Below are positions 23,521 through 32,471 of a stretch of DNA of 49,305 nucleotides, piece by piece. The notes under the pieces were generated by a model, which was not told the origin of the DNA, did no database searches, and saw nothing but the letters and a program-made list of their open reading frames with translations. Every line of letters starts with the position of its first letter. Within the stretch, counting starts at the first letter, position 1. The translations under genes and the position numbers were made by a program. The DNA comes from JACVRW01 sp035650215 (lineage in GTDB: Bacteria > Actinomycetota > Thermoleophilia > Solirubrobacterales > Thermoleophilaceae). The stretch lies in assembly GCA_035650215.1 (NCBI GenBank), contig DASRIC010000047.1, positions 1 to 49,305 of the forward strand, written 5' to 3'.

Positions 23521-23799
23521 ATGACGAAGACGGAGTTCGTTGACCAGGTCGCGTCCAAGAGCGATCTCGGAAAGGGAGAGGCCGCCAAGGCCGTCGATGC
23601 GGTCCTTGACACGATCGAGGAGGCGCTCTCGCGCGGAAGCGAGGTGAGCTTCACCGGCTTCGGCAAGTTCTCGGTCGCCGACCGGAGCGCACGCGAAGGC
23701 GTGAACCCCCAGACCGGCGAGAAGATCCAGATCGCCGCCAGCAAGGTGCCGCGCTTCAGCGCGGGCTCGGGCCTGAAGAAGGCGGTCAAGGGCGGCTGA
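23521..23799 (+). CDS. HU-family DNA-binding protein
   Basis: The product has 92 residues from the ATG at 23521, fixed by AAGGAGGAG. An earlier in-frame start at 23440 would precede the Shine-Dalgarno sequence and is rejected. The HU fold is complete: MTKTEFVDQVASKSDLGKGEAAKAVDAVLDTI and SFTGFGKFSV, then the DNA-binding arm with GVNPQTGEKIQI. It lacks the long Lys/Ala tail of many actinobacterial HU proteins. The 23362-23520 leader includes an A/T-richer stretch (23421-23455), probably the promoter. Confidence 0.95.
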   Translation: MTKTEFVDQVASKSDLGKGEAAKAVDAVLDTIEEALSRGSEVSFTGFGKFSVADRSAREGVNPQTGEKIQIAASKVPRFSAGSGLKKAVKGG

Positions 23800-23820
23800 C
23801 GCCTCGAGGCGCCGCAGTCC

Positions 23821-24762
23821 TTGACCGGGGGCTCGCGGTTGCACTTCGCCGACCGGCTCGCGGCGCTCGTAGAGGAGCGCCGCAGCCGCGTCGTGCTCGG
23901 TCTCGACCCTGACCCCAGCCGGCTCTGGCCGGAGGCGGTCGAGCGCCTCGGCGCTCAGCCGGACCCGGGCGGCTCCGCGTCGCCGGCGCTCGCGCGCATC
24001 CACGCCGCAGACGCGGTCACCGAGCACTGCCGCGCCGCCATCGTGGCGGCCGGCCCGGCATGCGTCGCGGTCAAGCTTCAGCTCGCCTGCTTCGAGCGGC
24101 TGGGCGCGCCCGGCTGGGAGGCGCTCGAGCGGGTGGTGGCGATCGGGCGCGACCACGGTCTGCTGGTGCTGGCGGACGGCAAGCGCGGCGACGTGCCGGT
24201 GACCGCCAGGGCGTACGCCCAGGCCCTCGTGGGCGAGACGGCGAGCCCCTTCGGGCGGGTGCCCGGGCTGGAGGCCGACGCCTTCACCGCCAACCCGCTG
24301 CTCGGCCGCGACGCCCTCGAGCCGCTCGTGGAGGGCGCGGCGGCGGCCGGCGCCGGCTGCTTCGTGCTCGTGCGCACGTCCAATCCCGGGGCGGCCGAGC
24401 TCCAGGACGCCGGCACGCCGCCGCTCCACGAGCGGCTGGCGGCGCTGGCCGACGAGCTCGGCGCGGGGCTTACGGGCGACTGCGGGCTCTCGTGCGTGGG
24501 AGCGGTCACGGGAGCCACACGACCCGAGCACCTCGGCCGGCTGAGGGAGCTCATGCCGCGGGCGATCTTCCTGCTCCCCGGCGTGGGCGCGCAGGGCGGG
24601 CGGGTGGAGGATCTCGGCCCCGCGTTCGGGCCGCATCCGGCGGCGGGACTGGTCACCGCGTCGCGCTCGATCGTCGACGCTCACGCACAGCGCGGGGGCG
24701 ATCCGGCCGAGGCCGCCGCGGCCGCCGCGGAGGATCTGCGCGCCTCGGCGTGGAACCTCTAA
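23821..24762 (+). CDS. pyrF: Orotidine-5'-phosphate decarboxylase (subfamily 2)
   Basis: The product has 313 residues from the TTG at 23821; a TTG at 23839 is an alternative. FADRLAALVEERRSRVVLGLDPDPSRL, AVKLQLACFERLG and the catalytic DGKRGD (Lys121) identify the long, mycobacterial-type OMP decarboxylase. The enzyme makes UMP from OMP. The other pyr genes are absent from the window. It lies 21 bp after HU and 57 bp before the LysM gene. Confidence 0.94.
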   Translation: MTGGSRLHFADRLAALVEERRSRVVLGLDPDPSRLWPEAVERLGAQPDPGGSASPALARIHAADAVTEHCRAAIVAAGPACVAVKLQLACFERLGAPGWEALERVVAIGRDHGLLVLADGKRGDVPVTARAYAQALVGETASPFGRVPGLEADAFTANPLLGRDALEPLVEGAAAAGAGCFVLVRTSNPGAAELQDAGTPPLHERLAALADELGAGLTGDCGLSCVGAVTGATRPEHLGRLRELMPRAIFLLPGVGAQGGRVEDLGPAFGPHPAAGLVTASRSIVDAHAQRGGDPAEAAAAAAEDLRASAWNL

Positions 24763-24819
24763 GACTGTGCTCCGCCAGGGACGGGCCGCCGGCTCCCTAT
24801 CCTCCGCGGCGCCTGAGGA

Positions 24820-25164
24820 ATGCCCATGTCCCCCAAGAGACGACTTCGCGTGTCGCACCTGCTCGCGCCCCTCGCGCTGCTTGCGTTCGTGATCGTCTTC
24901 GCCTCCATCCTCCTGAACTCGGAAGCGCTCAAGGGCGACGACGGTGGGGCCACCACCACCGCGGGCCAGCGCACGGAGACGGAGACCACGGAGACGACCC
25001 CGCGCCGCCAACCGCGGCGGCCTTTCTACATCGTGAAGCTGAACGACACGTTGGAGGCGATCTCCGAGAAGACGGGTGTGCCGGTGCAGCGCATCCAGGA
25101 GCTCAACCCCGAGGCAGATCCCCAGGCGCTCGTTGCGGGCCAGCGGCTCCGGCTGCGCGAGTGA
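24820..25164 (+). CDS. LysM-domain single-pass membrane protein
   Basis: The product has 114 residues. A basic N-terminus and one membrane helix (about 14-33) precede a Thr/Glu-rich linker. A C-terminal LysM domain (YIVKLNDTLEAISEKTGVPVQRIQELNPEADPQALVAGQRLRL) follows. LysM binds N-acetylglucosamine in peptidoglycan, so the protein probably faces the wall. It overlaps the D,D-carboxypeptidase start by 4 bp, a fitting partnership. The start could also be the second ATG, two codons later. Confidence 0.88.
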   Translation: MPMSPKRRLRVSHLLAPLALLAFVIVFASILLNSEALKGDDGGATTTAGQRTETETTETTPRRQPRRPFYIVKLNDTLEAISEKTGVPVQRIQELNPEADPQALVAGQRLRLRE

Positions 25165-26390
25165 GCCGCGCGCTGCGAACGCTGCTCGTCGCGGTCGCCC
25201 TGACCGCGACCGGAGCGGGTCCGGCGGCCTCCGCGGCCGGCGCCGCTCCCGCGCCCCCGCCCGACGTGAGCGGCGCGGACTCCGCGATCGTCGTGGACGG
25301 GCGAAACGGCGAGGTGATGTTCGCCAAGCGGCCGCGGGCGCGGCACTCGATCGCCAGCACCACCAAGCTGATGACGGCGCTGCTCACACTTGAGCGGACC
25401 CGTCCGCGCAAGGTGATCACGGCGCCCGCCTACAACGCCCTCCCGGTCGAGTCGAAGATCGACCTGGCCGCCGGCGAGCGCATGACCGTGAAGGACCTGC
25501 TCGAGGCGCTGCTGCTCGAGTCGGCCAACGACGCCGCGGTCGCGCTCGCCGAGGGCGTGTCCGGCTCACGCGAGGCGTTCGTGGCCGACATGAACGAACG
25601 GGCGGAGGAGCTCGGGCTCGACGGCACGAGCTACGCGAACCCGATCGGGCTCGACGACCCGAACAACTACTCGACGGCGGGCGACCTCGCCGCGCTCACG
25701 CGTCTCCTGATGAAGCGGCCGCGGTTCGCGCGCGTGGTCGACATGCCGGTGGCGCGGCTCGAGTCGGGGGCGCACCCGCGCGTGGTCGACAACCGCAACC
25801 CCCTCGTGGCGAGCTACCCATGGGTGAGCGGCGTGAAGACCGGGCACACGCTGAACGCCGGCTACGTGCTGATCGGCGCCGCCACCGGCAGGGGCGGGGC
25901 CAAGGTGATCAGCGTCGTGTTGGGCGAGCCGAGCGAGGCCGCGCGCGACGAGGACACGCTCGAGCTGCTGCGCTGGGGGCTCGGGCGATTCCGCCGGGTG
26001 CGCGCGCTCGACACGCGTCGCACGCTCGCGCGCGCGTCGATCGAGTACCGCGACGATCAGCGTGCGCGGCTCGTGGCGCGCCGCGGGCTCACGGTCACGA
26101 TGCGCGACGGCGAGCGGATCCGCCGGCGCGTGCGGGCGCCCGACGAGCTCGAGGGGCCGCTGCCGGCCGGCGCGCGCGTGGGCACGGTCACGGTCTTCGT
26201 GGACGGGCGCAGGGTGCACCGCACGGCCCTCGTCACGGCGGCCGCAGTACCCGAAGCGGGCACACTGAGGGTGCTCACTTCGGTCCTGGGCGTCCCCTTG
26301 ACCTTGCTGGCCGCGCTCGCAATCCTGCTCGGCGCCGTCATGCTCGTGCTGCGGCTGCGCCATCGTGGCCGCATCCGGATCGTTCGATGA
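25161..26390 (+). CDS. D-alanyl-D-alanine carboxypeptidase (S11 family)
   Basis: The product has 409 residues from the GTG at 25161. It has a signal peptide (about 1-30) and the serine-peptidase motifs SxxK (Ser66-Thr-Thr-Lys69), SAN in LLLESANDAAV and KTG in VSGVKTGHT. A C-terminal beta-rich domain ends in one membrane helix and a basic tail (LRLRHRGRIRIVR). It trims the terminal D-Ala of peptidoglycan pentapeptides at the outer face of the membrane. Its stop overlaps the kinase start. An upstream in-frame extension back to 24060 is only an open frame through pyrF. Confidence 0.93.
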   Translation: MSRALRTLLVAVALTATGAGPAASAAGAAPAPPPDVSGADSAIVVDGRNGEVMFAKRPRARHSIASTTKLMTALLTLERTRPRKVITAPAYNALPVESKIDLAAGERMTVKDLLEALLLESANDAAVALAEGVSGSREAFVADMNERAEELGLDGTSYANPIGLDDPNNYSTAGDLAALTRLLMKRPRFARVVDMPVARLESGAHPRVVDNRNPLVASYPWVSGVKTGHTLNAGYVLIGAATGRGGAKVISVVLGEPSEAARDEDTLELLRWGLGRFRRVRALDTRRTLARASIEYRDDQRARLVARRGLTVTMRDGERIRRRVRAPDELEGPLPAGARVGTVTVFVDGRRVHRTALVTAAAVPEAGTLRVLTSVLGVPLTLLAALAILLGAVMLVLRLRHRGRIRIVR

Positions 26391-27349
26391 TCATCACCGT
26401 CACGCTCAACGCCGCGATAGACAAGACCCTGGCGGTGCCCAACTTCCGCCTCGGGCGGCGCCACCGCGCGGTCGAGCAGACCGCGATGGCGGGCGGCAAG
26501 GGCGTGAACGTGGCGCGCGCGCTGCGCGCGCTCGGCCAGCCGGTGATCGCCACCGGCATCGCGGGCGGCCCGACCGGTACGCGGATCGTGGAGCACCTCA
26601 CCGAGGAGGGGATCCTCAACGACTTCGTGCGCATCCGTGAGGAGTCGCGCACCTCCACCGCCGTGGTGGACCCCACGAGCGGCGAGCAGACCGAGATCAA
26701 CGAGCACGGACCGCACGTGTCCGAGGGCGAACTCGACCTGTTCGTGGACAAGCTCCTCTATCTCGCGAAGGGCGCCGCCGTGTGCGTGATCTCCGGCAGT
26801 CTGCCGCGGGGCGTGGACCTGGGCCTCTACGGACGGCTGATCGAGGAGATGAAGCGCCTCGGCGTGACCACGGTGCTCGACTCGGAGGGCGAGCCGATGA
26901 ACCTCGCCACCCGGCGCGGCCCGGATGTGGTGAGCCCGAACGAGCTCGAGGCGGAGGCGCTCGTGGGCCACGAGTTCTCCGACGAGCAGGACCGCCGCAC
27001 CGCCGTGCGCGAGATGATCGACCTGGGCGCGCGCGAGGCGGCGATGACGCGGCCCGACGGCTGCCTCGCGATGCTCTCCGACGGCGGCGAGCGCAAGCTC
27101 TACCGGGCCACCCTCGAGGCGCTCGAGCCGGTGTCCACGGTGGGCTCCGGGGACGCCTTCCTGGCGGGCTTCGTGGCCTCCCGCTACAGCGGGCGCGACA
27201 GCGAGAGCTGCCTGCGCTTCGCGGTGGCCTGCGGCGCCGAGTCGACCCAGCACTTCGGGGCCGGCCGGCTGGAGCAGCGCGAGGTCGAGCGGCTCGTTCC
27301 GGAGGTCCGCGTCGAGGAGCTCGAGCTGCCCACCGTCGAGGTGGGCTGA
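26387..27349 (+). CDS. PfkB-family sugar kinase, 1-phosphofructokinase-like
   Basis: The product has 320 residues. The ribokinase fold is clear: MIITVTLNAAIDKTL, GGKGVNVARALRALG near 36-50, VSPNELEAEALVG, and the catalytic-base motif GSGDAFLAGF. The opening TLNAAID matches 1-phosphofructokinase and tagatose-6-phosphate kinase. No fructose PTS gene is adjacent, so it may instead act as a minor 6-phosphofructokinase. It is coupled to the carboxypeptidase by ATGA. Confidence 0.88.
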   Translation: MIITVTLNAAIDKTLAVPNFRLGRRHRAVEQTAMAGGKGVNVARALRALGQPVIATGIAGGPTGTRIVEHLTEEGILNDFVRIREESRTSTAVVDPTSGEQTEINEHGPHVSEGELDLFVDKLLYLAKGAAVCVISGSLPRGVDLGLYGRLIEEMKRLGVTTVLDSEGEPMNLATRRGPDVVSPNELEAEALVGHEFSDEQDRRTAVREMIDLGAREAAMTRPDGCLAMLSDGGERKLYRATLEALEPVSTVGSGDAFLAGFVASRYSGRDSESCLRFAVACGAESTQHFGAGRLEQREVERLVPEVRVEELELPTVEVG

Positions 27350-27402
27350 GCTTGCTACGGTGGGAAACCCGAACCTCTCGGGCCTCCATCCGCCGCCGAA
27401 CC

Positions 27403-27408
27403 TAGGAT
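27403..27408 (+). promoter_or_regulatory. -10 element (TAGGAT) of leaderless guaB3 promoter
   Basis: TAGGAT is followed by exactly six bases before the ATG at 27415 and there is no Shine-Dalgarno sequence. The predicted transcript starts at the A of the start codon. This separates guaB3-guaA from the upstream kinase gene, which ends 65 bp before. Confidence 0.5.
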
Positions 27409-27414
27409 CACCAA

Positions 27415-28644
27415 ATGGAAGTTGAAATCGGGCGCGGCAAGAAGGGTCGCCGCGCGTATGGCTTCGATGACATCGCGATCGTGCCGAGCCGGCGCACGCG
27501 GGATCCGGACGACATCGACATCACCTGGACGCTCGGCCCGTATCGCTTCGAGCTTCCCCTGCTCGCCTCCGCGATGGACGGCGTCGTGTCGCCCGAGATC
27601 GCCGGCGTGCTCGGCAACCTCGGCGGGCTCGCGGTCCTGAACCTGGAGGGGATCTGGACCCGCTACGAGGACGCGGGGGCCGAGCTCGAACGGATCGCCG
27701 GCTACCCCAAGGAGCTGGCCACCTCCGAGATGCAGCGCATCTACGCCGAGCCGGTCCAGGAGGAGCTGATCGGCCAGCGGATCCGCGAGATCAAGGAGCA
27801 CGGCGTGGTGGCGGCCGCCTCGCTCACGCCCCAGCGCGTGCGCTCCTACTACGAGACGGCGATCGACGCCGGGCTGGACATCCTCGTGATCCAGGGCACC
27901 GTCATCTCGGCCGAGCACGTCTCCACCCGGTCGGAGCCGCTCAACCTCAAGGAGTTCATCCGCGAGGTCCCGGTCCCGGTCGTGGTCGGCGGCTGCGCCT
28001 CGTACGCCACCGGCCTGCACCTGATGCGCACCGGGGCCGTGGGCGTCCTCGTGGGTGTCGGGCCCGGCGCCGCCTGCACCACCCGCGGCGTGCTCGGGAT
28101 CGGGGTGCCCCAGGCCACTGCGATCGCCGACGTGGCCGCTGCCCGCTCCCAGCACATGCTCGAGACGGGCGAGTACGTAAAGGTGATCGCCGACGGCGGC
28201 ATGCGCAACGGCGGCGACGTCTCCAAGGCGATCGCCTGCGGCGCCGACGCCGTGATGATCGGCTCGCCCCTCGCGCGCGCCTACGAGGCGCCCGGCGAGG
28301 GCTACCACTGGGGCATGGCCACCTTCCACCCCTCGCTGCCCCGCGGGGCGCGCGTCAAGACCACTCAGAACGGCTCGATCGAGCAGATCCTGCTCGGCCC
28401 CGCCCACGAGAACGACGGCACGTTCAACCTGATGGGCAGCCTGCGCACCTCGATGGCCACCTGCGGCTACGAGGACATCCCGGCCTTCCACAAGGCCGAG
28501 GTAATGGTGGCGCCGGCGCTCCAGTCGGAGGGCAAGCAGCTGCAGCGCGCGCAGGAGATCGGGATGGGCGCCACCACGGCCGCGGTGCCGCATCCGGCCA
28601 TGGACAGCATCACGAGCCCCGACGTGACGCTCGTGGGCGAGTGA
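27415..28644 (+). CDS. GuaB3-family IMP dehydrogenase-related protein
   Basis: The product has 409 residues, shorter than classical GuaB and without the CBS pair. AYGFDDIAIVPSRRTRDPDDIDI at the N-terminus, the catalytic-loop Cys in GPGAACTTRGVLG and the phosphate-binding VIADGGMRNGGDVSKAIACGADAVMIGSPLA place it in the GuaB3 branch typical of actinobacteria. The true activity of this branch has been debated between IMP dehydrogenase and GMP reductase-like chemistry. It overlaps guaA by GTGA, which supports a role in guanine nucleotide balance. Confidence 0.93.
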   Translation: MEVEIGRGKKGRRAYGFDDIAIVPSRRTRDPDDIDITWTLGPYRFELPLLASAMDGVVSPEIAGVLGNLGGLAVLNLEGIWTRYEDAGAELERIAGYPKELATSEMQRIYAEPVQEELIGQRIREIKEHGVVAAASLTPQRVRSYYETAIDAGLDILVIQGTVISAEHVSTRSEPLNLKEFIREVPVPVVVGGCASYATGLHLMRTGAVGVLVGVGPGAACTTRGVLGIGVPQATAIADVAAARSQHMLETGEYVKVIADGGMRNGGDVSKAIACGADAVMIGSPLARAYEAPGEGYHWGMATFHPSLPRGARVKTTQNGSIEQILLGPAHENDGTFNLMGSLRTSMATCGYEDIPAFHKAEVMVAPALQSEGKQLQRAQEIGMGATTAAVPHPAMDSITSPDVTLVGE

Positions 28645-30239
28645 GCACCCACGCGGTCAGCGAGTCCACCAAAGCCGCCAGCTCCGCGCCTGCCACCGAC
28701 GAAGTGCTGGTCCTCGACTTCGGAGGCCAGTACTCGCAGCTGATCGCTCGGCGGGTGCGCGAGTGCGGCGTGTTCGCCGAGCTCCTGCCGCACCACGTGC
28801 CGCTCGACGAGATCACCAGCCGCCGGCCCAAGGGCCTGATCCTGTCGGGCGGGCCTGCCTCGGTCTACGCCGAGGGGGCGCCCGAGCTGCCCTTGGAGCT
28901 GCTCGAGCTGGGCGTCCCGGTGCTCGGCATCTGCTACGGGATGCAGGCGATGGTGTTGATGCTCGGCGGGCGGGTGGAGGGCGCCGAGGTGGGGGAGTTC
29001 GGCCGCTCGCATCTCACGGTGAGCGAGCACGGCCGGCTGCTCCACGGCACGCCGGCGGAGCAGTCGTGCTGGATGAGCCACCGCGACACCGTGTACGAGG
29101 CGCCGCCGGGCTTCCGGGCGCTGGCGTCGTCCACGGAGTCGCCGGTGGCGGCGCTCGAGGCGGCCGACCGCGCCCTGTACGGGATCCAGTTCCATCCCGA
29201 GGTCGTGCACACGCCCTACGGCACGCAGATCCTCGAGACCTTCCTGCGCGACATCTGCGACTGCGACATGAGCTGGAGCGCCGCCTCGGTGATCCAGGAG
29301 CAGGTGGCGCGCATCCGCGAGCAGGTGGGCGAGGGCCGCGTGATCTGCGGGCTCTCGGGCGGTGTCGACTCGTCCGTGGCGGCGCTGCTCACCTACCGGG
29401 CGGTGGGCGAGCAGCTCACCTGCGTGTTCGTGGACCACGGCCTGATGCGAAAGAACGAGGGCAACCAGGTGGTGGCGGCGTTCCGGGACCACTTCAAGGT
29501 CCCCCTGATCGCGGTCGACGCCGAGAAGCGCTTCCTCGGCCGCCTCGCCGGCGTCACGGAGCCTGAGCGCAAGCGCAAGATCATCGGCGAGGAGTTCATC
29601 CGCGTCTTCGAGGAGCAGGCGGCCAGGCTCGCGGACCCCCAGCCGCCGGAGTACCTCGTGCAGGGCACGCTGTACTCGGACGTGATCGAGTCCGGGGGCG
29701 GGACCGGCACGGCCACGATCAAGTCGCACCACAACGTGGGCGGGCTGCCCGAGGACCTCGAGTTCGAGCTGGTCGAGCCCCTGCGCATGCTCTTCAAGGA
29801 CGAGGTCCGCCAGGTGGGCGCCGAGCTCGGGATGTCCGACCGGCTCGTGTGGCGCCAGCCCTTCCCGGGCCCGGGCCTCGCGATCCGTGTGGTCAGCGGG
29901 GAGGTCACGAAGGAGCGCCTCGAGATCCTGCGCGACGCGGACTCGATCCTTCAGGACGAGATCCGCGCCGCCGGGCTCTACCGGGAGCTGTGGCAGTCGT
30001 TCTGTGTGCTGCCGGCCGACCTGCGCAGCGTGGGCGTCCAGGGGGACGAGCGCACCTACGGCTACGTCGTGGTGATCCGCGCGGTCACCTCCGACGATGC
30101 GATGACCGCGGACTGGGCCCGGCTGCCTTACGATCTGCTCGAGAAGGTTGCCTCGCGGATGATCAACGAGATCGCCCGGGTCAACCGCGTCACGCTGGAC
30201 ATCACGTCGAAGCCGCCGGGGACTATCGAATGGGAGTAA
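28641..30239 (+). CDS. guaA: GMP synthase (glutamine-hydrolysing)
   Basis: The product has 532 residues. The class I glutaminase domain has its nucleophile in GICYGMQ and the His/Glu in QFHPEVVHT. The ATP-pyrophosphatase domain has LSGGVDSSV. The C-terminal dimerisation domain ends with ITSKPPGTIEWE, the usual GuaA terminus. It converts XMP to GMP. The GTG start overlaps guaB3, and its last 10 bp overlap the start of the serine hydrolase gene. Confidence 0.96.
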   Translation: MSTHAVSESTKAASSAPATDEVLVLDFGGQYSQLIARRVRECGVFAELLPHHVPLDEITSRRPKGLILSGGPASVYAEGAPELPLELLELGVPVLGICYGMQAMVLMLGGRVEGAEVGEFGRSHLTVSEHGRLLHGTPAEQSCWMSHRDTVYEAPPGFRALASSTESPVAALEAADRALYGIQFHPEVVHTPYGTQILETFLRDICDCDMSWSAASVIQEQVARIREQVGEGRVICGLSGGVDSSVAALLTYRAVGEQLTCVFVDHGLMRKNEGNQVVAAFRDHFKVPLIAVDAEKRFLGRLAGVTEPERKRKIIGEEFIRVFEEQAARLADPQPPEYLVQGTLYSDVIESGGGTGTATIKSHHNVGGLPEDLEFELVEPLRMLFKDEVRQVGAELGMSDRLVWRQPFPGPGLAIRVVSGEVTKERLEILRDADSILQDEIRAAGLYRELWQSFCVLPADLRSVGVQGDERTYGYVVVIRAVTSDDAMTADWARLPYDLLEKVASRMINEIARVNRVTLDITSKPPGTIEWE

Positions 30240-31384
30240 GGGCGCGTACCGTCTGCCTGCTGAGCGCCGCCGCGCTCATGAGTGCTCCGGCGCTCGCCGA
30301 AGCCGCCACGCCCGCCCAGTACCGCGCGGTCGAGCGCGGCCTGGAGCGGCTCGTGGCTGAGCCGACCGGCCCTCCCGGCGCGATGGCCACGTTTCACCGC
30401 GGCGGCAGCACGACGGTTGTGAGCGTGGGGAAGGCGAACGCCCGGACCGGCGCCAGGGCGCGGGTGGGCGACCACATGCGCATCGCGAGCATGTCGAAGG
30501 CCTTCAGCGGGGCGGTCGTCCTGAACCTCGTCGGCAAGGGCAGGCTCGCGCTGGGCGACACGATCGGCGAGCGGCTGCCGTCGATGCCAGTCGCCTGGCA
30601 CGCCGTGACGATCAGGCAGCTCCTGAACCACACGAGCGGCGTGCCCGAGTACATTGGGACCGACGAGCTCGCCGAGCACCTCCGCACGAACCCGAGCGGC
30701 ATCCTGCGCCCGGCCACGCTCCTCGAGTGGGTCAGCGACGAGGGCCTGGACTTCCCGCCCGGCTCGAAGTACACGTACTCGAACAGCGACAACGTGATCC
30801 TCGGGCTGATCGCCGAGCGGGCAACCGGCAAGCGCTACGAGAACCTGCTCGCCTCGATCGTGTTCCGGCCCACGCGGCTCAGTGAGACGTTCATGGCCAC
30901 CCGCACCGCGCTGCCGCGACCATTCATCCACGGCTACGACGTGACGCCGGGCCAGGAGCCCGAGGACCTGAGCTCGGTCCTCACCCCGACCATCGGCTGG
31001 GCCTCGGGGGCTCTGGTCTCCACCCCGCTCGAGGTCGGTCGCTTCTTCCGGGCGTACCTGCGCGGGAGGTTCTTCGGCGCTGCTCAGAAGCGCGCGCAGA
31101 GGCGGTTCGTCCCGGGCGGCGACTCCGTCCCGGCGGGACCGGGCACGAACGGCGCGGGGCTCGCGCTGTTCCGCTACCGAACCCGCTGCGGCACGGTCTA
31201 CGGCCACACCGGGAGCTTCCCCGGCTACGCCCAGTGGGCGGCCGCCACCGCGGACGGCAAGCGCTCGGTGACCACGACCCTCAACATCCAGCCCCCGCCG
31301 CCTGGGAGCGCCCAGCTCGGTCGCCTCCGCAGGGTGCAGACCGTCGCGGTCTGCGCACTGCTGCGGAAGGGTGAGGGGCGCTAG
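30230..31384 (+). CDS. Secreted serine hydrolase, beta-lactamase / D-alanyl carboxypeptidase-like
   Basis: The product has 384 residues with a signal peptide (about 1-26, ending ALAEAA). Class C-like motifs: Ser87-Met-Ser-Lys90, YSN in YTYSNSDN, and HTG in YGHTGSFPGYAQW. The family includes D,D-peptidases, esterases and class C beta-lactamases. Motifs alone do not decide among them, and resistance should not be assumed. The ATG overlaps guaA by 10 bp, probably only for transcription economy. Confidence 0.88.
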   Translation: MGVRARTVCLLSAAALMSAPALAEAATPAQYRAVERGLERLVAEPTGPPGAMATFHRGGSTTVVSVGKANARTGARARVGDHMRIASMSKAFSGAVVLNLVGKGRLALGDTIGERLPSMPVAWHAVTIRQLLNHTSGVPEYIGTDELAEHLRTNPSGILRPATLLEWVSDEGLDFPPGSKYTYSNSDNVILGLIAERATGKRYENLLASIVFRPTRLSETFMATRTALPRPFIHGYDVTPGQEPEDLSSVLTPTIGWASGALVSTPLEVGRFFRAYLRGRFFGAAQKRAQRRFVPGGDSVPAGPGTNGAGLALFRYRTRCGTVYGHTGSFPGYAQWAAATADGKRSVTTTLNIQPPPPGSAQLGRLRRVQTVAVCALLRKGEGR

Positions 31385-31393
31385 GGAGCCGGA

Positions 31394-31696
31394 ATGCCGA
31401 GGTACGTGCTTCTCGTCGACTGGACCGCCCAGGGCATTCGGGCGGTCGAGCACACGGTCGATCGCCTCGAGCAGGGGTCCGAGCTGGCGGGGCGTTTCGG
31501 CTGCACGCTCGAGCACGCCTGGTGGACGCAGGGAGGCCATGACATGGTGAGCGTCGTCGACGCGCCCGACGAGCAGGCGATGCTGGCCTACACGCTGGCC
31601 GTGGAGCGGCTCGGCAGCCTCCGGACGAAGACCCTGCGCGCCTGGAGCGCCGACGAGATGCGCGCGATCGTCGGCCGCCTGCCGGCGGACCCGTAG
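31394..31696 (+). CDS. GYD-domain / dimeric alpha-beta barrel-like protein
   Basis: The product has 100 residues. PRYVLLVDWTAQGIRAVEHTVDRLEQ, the His/Trp-containing LEHAWWTQGGHDMVSVVDAPDEQAMLAYTLAVERLGSLRTKTLRAW and the overall length match the GYD family of small ferredoxin-like barrels of unknown function. An AGGGAG ribosome site precedes the ATG. It lies 9 bp after the serine hydrolase. Confidence 0.82.
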   Translation: MPRYVLLVDWTAQGIRAVEHTVDRLEQGSELAGRFGCTLEHAWWTQGGHDMVSVVDAPDEQAMLAYTLAVERLGSLRTKTLRAWSADEMRAIVGRLPADP

Positions 31697-31704
31697 AGCC
31701 CTCC

Positions 31705-32172
31705 TCATCGCTCAGCCCCCGCGCCCGCGGGCTCCCGTTCCAGATCGGCTCGCTTCGACTCGCCGCCGGTCCGCAGCTTCGCCTCCGGGAGGCGCAGCAC
31801 CACGACGAGCGCCAGCGCGGCTATCGGCGCGGCCACCCAGTACACGTTCTGCACGCCCGCGATCACGTCGGCCTGCGCCGCGGCGCCGAGCCCCTGCGGC
31901 CCGGCGGCCGAGCTGGGCGAGCCCGCGCTCGCGGCGAACACCGCGCCGAGCACGGCGGCGCCGAGCGCGCCGCCGAGCGCGCGGAAGAAGCCGGCCGTGG
32001 CGGTGGCCACGCCGAGCTCGCGGCGTTCGACTCCGTTCTGGACCGCGACCACGAGCATCTGGGTGACCATCCCGAACCCGAGGCCGAAGACGACCAGCCC
32101 GATGGTGGTGGCGACCTGGGAGCGCTCGTCCGCCAGCGCCGCCAGGAGGGCCAGCGCCTCCGTCATCAGCAT
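31705..32172 (-). pseudogene. C-terminal remnant of an EmrB/QacA-type MFS drug transporter
   Basis: Only about 150 residues of a protein normally near 500 remain. Residues 20-140 match the last membrane segments of the DHA2 family: GLVVFGLGFGMVTQMLVVAVQNGVERRELGVATATAGFFRALGGALGAAVLGAVFA, then a loop and a final helix. Everything N-terminal is missing. At about 32150-32180 the homology stops and plus-strand TetR homology begins directly. The frame is intact but there is no sensible start region, so it is probably not functional. Confidence 0.8.
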
Positions 32173-32389
32173 CGCCGCCGAGACGGGTGAGCCCGCCGAC
32201 GCCGTGCGCCCCCGAGCGGTGGCGGCCGCCTTGCTCGGCGTCCACCGGGCCCTGATCGGCTACGTGCGCCACCACACGCTGGCGGGTGCCGGCGCGGCGC
32301 AGATCGCCGAGGGGATTCGCATCGAGGCGAAGCGGGCGCTCGACCAACTGGAGCAGGGGCTGGGCCACTACCTGCCGCGGCAGCCCTGA
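32173..32389 (+). pseudogene. C-terminal remnant of a TetR-family regulator
   Basis: About 70 residues are left (IAAETGEPADAVRPRAVAAALLGVHRALIGYVRHHTLAGAGAAQIAEGIRIEAKRALDQLEQGLGHYL). This is the usual C-terminal helix set of a drug-type TetR regulator. The HTH and most of the ligand-binding domain are gone. It abuts the MFS remnant head to head, as in a divergent tetR-transporter pair whose whole centre (both 5' halves and the promoters) has been deleted. Confidence 0.72.
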
Positions 32390-32471
32390 GTCGCCCTCCG
32401 GGTTATGCCCGCCCGGACTGGGGTACTTCTCCGCCGGACGTTCACCGTGACACCGTCGAGGAAGGAATGGG

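Noticed and set aside
24060..26390. 776-residue open frame on the plus strand
   Set aside because: The first part is out of frame over pyrF and the LysM gene. The true D,D-carboxypeptidase starts at the GTG at 25161 with a signal peptide.
30230..31384. Antibiotic-resistance beta-lactamase call
   Set aside because: The motifs SMSK, YSN and HTG are shared by D,D-peptidases and esterases of the same fold. Nothing here shows beta-lactam hydrolysis.
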